From the NCBI GenBank assembly GCA_016287555.1, contig JAEFAK010000106.1, positions 1-6,213 on the forward strand: a stretch of 6,213 nucleotides of DNA. The letters run 5' to 3'. Positions within the stretch are counted from its first letter, which is position 1, and each line of letters starts with the position of its first letter. The translations under genes were made by a program, and so were the position numbers. The DNA is from Oscillospiraceae bacterium (lineage in GTDB: Bacteria > Bacillota > Clostridia > Oscillospirales > Oscillospiraceae). A model generated the notes under the pieces. That model made no database searches and was not told where the DNA came from. It worked only from the letters and a program-made list of their open reading frames with translations. Below are positions 5,474-6,213 of the stretch, piece by piece.

Positions 5474-5490
5474 GGGCGGCTCAGCCGCCC
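5474..5490. repeat. Hairpin at the convergent gene ends
   Basis: GGGCGGC-TCA-GCCGCCC is a perfect 7-bp GC-rich stem with a 3-base loop. The loop is exactly the stop codon (TGA on the reverse strand) of the leftward SGNH gene. It lies 16 bp after the rsmI stop. Neither strand has a proper U-run downstream: rightward the next bases are ATGTGGTTTCTC, and leftward they are A-rich. It is therefore not a canonical intrinsic terminator, though it could pause polymerase or protect 3' ends for both transcripts. Confidence 0.5.
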
Positions 5491-6213
5491 ATGTGGTTTC
5501 TCAGGTAGTCGGCCCAGAGTCTGTAACCGGAGTCGTTCAGATGCGCTCCGTCCCACCCCTTGTAAGTCGAGGGCAGATAGCCCTCGGCGTCCGCGAGGCA
5601 TTCGTAGACGTTGACGAACAGGCAGTTTTTATCCCGCGCGAGCTGAGCGAGCGCGGTATTTTTATTGCGTATGTCGGACGCATATATGCCAATGCCCTTC
5701 GTGACCGGCAGGATGGACTGTATGCATATCTCAGCGTCCGGGCGAACGGCGCGTATGGCGTCGATGAGCGCGGAGTAGTTGGCTATATAGGTCTCGGTGG
5801 AGAAGCCGGCCTCGTTTACGCCGAACATGATGATGACGCGCTCCCAGTTCCTGTACGTGAGCGTCTCGTTGAACGAGTAGGTAGACGAACCGCCCAGGCG
5901 GGTGAGCTTCGCCGAGCGAATATTCCAGCAGCCCTTGCCGTTGGCGTAGAAATACGTCGGGGTCTTGAGGCCGCTGTACAGACCGAGGCCGCACGTCAGC
6001 GAATCGCCGAGGAACATCGAATCGGAAAACCACTCGTCGTCGAGCGGCGTGAGGACGGGCTGCTCGGGCTCGGGATCGGGCTCCGGCTCAGCCTGCTGAG
6101 GCGGCTTGCCGTCGATGAGCCTCTCCTCCGGCATGAGCATGCGGAGAATGATCGCCGCGGCCTGACCGCGCGTGAGGAAATCCTCGCCCTTGAAGGTGCC
6201 CTTGTCGTCGCAC
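5481..6213 (-). CDS. Surface SGNH/GDSL-family hydrolase with SLH-motif remnant, 5' end cut by window
   Basis: The frame is open to the window's right edge, with 243 residues visible from the first full codon at 6212; the true start lies outside. Residues 1-26 (CDDKGTF...FLTRGQAAAIILRML) match the end of an S-layer homology (SLH) motif, which anchors proteins to secondary cell wall polymers. A Pro/Glu-rich linker (about 37-52, QQAEPEPDPEPEQP) follows. The SGNH hydrolase domain comes next: block I FLGDSLT with the GDSL Ser near 71, block III FGVNE with Asn near 133, and block V DGAHLNDSGY with the catalytic pair Asp221 and His224. Known members are esterases, lipases and carbohydrate or peptidoglycan O-acetyl esterases. 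The substrate here is unknown. SLH anchoring implies an extracytoplasmic location, though the signal peptide is not in view. The Met at 6140 falls inside the SLH helix and is unlikely to be the start. Confidence is high for the SGNH domain and good for SLH. Confidence 0.88.
   Translation of the reverse strand, partial: CDDKGTFKGEDFLTRGQAAAIILRMLMPEERLIDGKPPQQAEPEPDPEPEQPVLTPLDDEWFSDSMFLGDSLTCGLGLYSGLKTPTYFYANGKGCWNIRSAKLTRLGGSSTYSFNETLTYRNWERVIIMFGVNEAGFSTETYIANYSALIDAIRAVRPDAEICIQSILPVTKGIGIYASDIRNKNTALAQLARDKNCLFVNVYECLADAEGYLPSTYKGWDGAHLNDSGYRLWADYLRNHMGG
6063..6092. repeat. Degenerate hexanucleotide repeat encoding the Pro/Glu linker
   Basis: Five consecutive 6-base units (CTCGGG, CTCGGG, ATCGGG, CTCCGG, CTCAGC) read on the reverse strand as the alternating EPEPDPEPE linker between the SLH remnant and the SGNH domain. 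Such repeats can change length by slippage in whole-codon steps without breaking the frame. Confidence 0.5.

Overview
The window looks like a piece of a GC-rich clostridial chromosome (Bacillota, class Clostridia; an Oscillospiraceae- or Christensenellaceae-like gut anaerobe would fit). The signs are a clostridial-type 2[4Fe-4S] ferredoxin, an RNase J, a YabB-like methyltransferase directly before rsmI as in Bacillus, strong GGAGG ribosome binding sites with GTG and TTG starts, and a surface protein with an SLH motif. The family calls rest on recalled consensus motifs, not on a database search, and the taxonomic placement is inference. I see no CRISPR array, tRNA, rRNA, transposon or phage gene.

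Layout. Positions 1-3504 hold a leftward block. Reading in the direction of transcription it runs: a small stand-alone Clp N-domain protein (3504-3010), then rpe (ribulose-phosphate 3-epimerase), recR (recombination mediator) and rnj (ribonuclease J, cut by the window edge). A good sigma-A-type promoter sits across the stop codon of the Clp N-domain gene and should drive rpe-recR-rnj; rpe and recR overlap by four bases. A 170-bp divergent intergenic region (3505-3674) follows. It carries the leftward promoter region of the Clp N-domain gene and, on the right, a convincing promoter for a 57-residue ferredoxin, with four A-tracts exactly 10 bp apart just upstream. The ferredoxin gene ends in a hairpin terminator and is probably monocistronic. 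Next comes a rightward pair, a TrmN6/YabB-type adenine methyltransferase (TTG start) and rsmI (16S rRNA C1402 2'-O-methyltransferase). From the right edge, a leftward gene for a cell-surface SGNH/GDSL hydrolase with an SLH-motif remnant converges on rsmI, leaving only 23 bp between the stop codons.

How the genes fit together. Most are housekeeping functions: RNA decay and processing (rnj), RNA modification (YabB-like protein, rsmI), DNA repair (recR), the pentose phosphate pathway (rpe) and low-potential electron transfer (ferredoxin). The less ordinary items are the stand-alone, cysteine-rich Clp N-domain protein, the partial SLH-SGNH surface protein and the dense pattern of inverted repeats and phased A-tracts in the divergent promoter region. 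I find no strong evidence of a wholly new multi-gene system.
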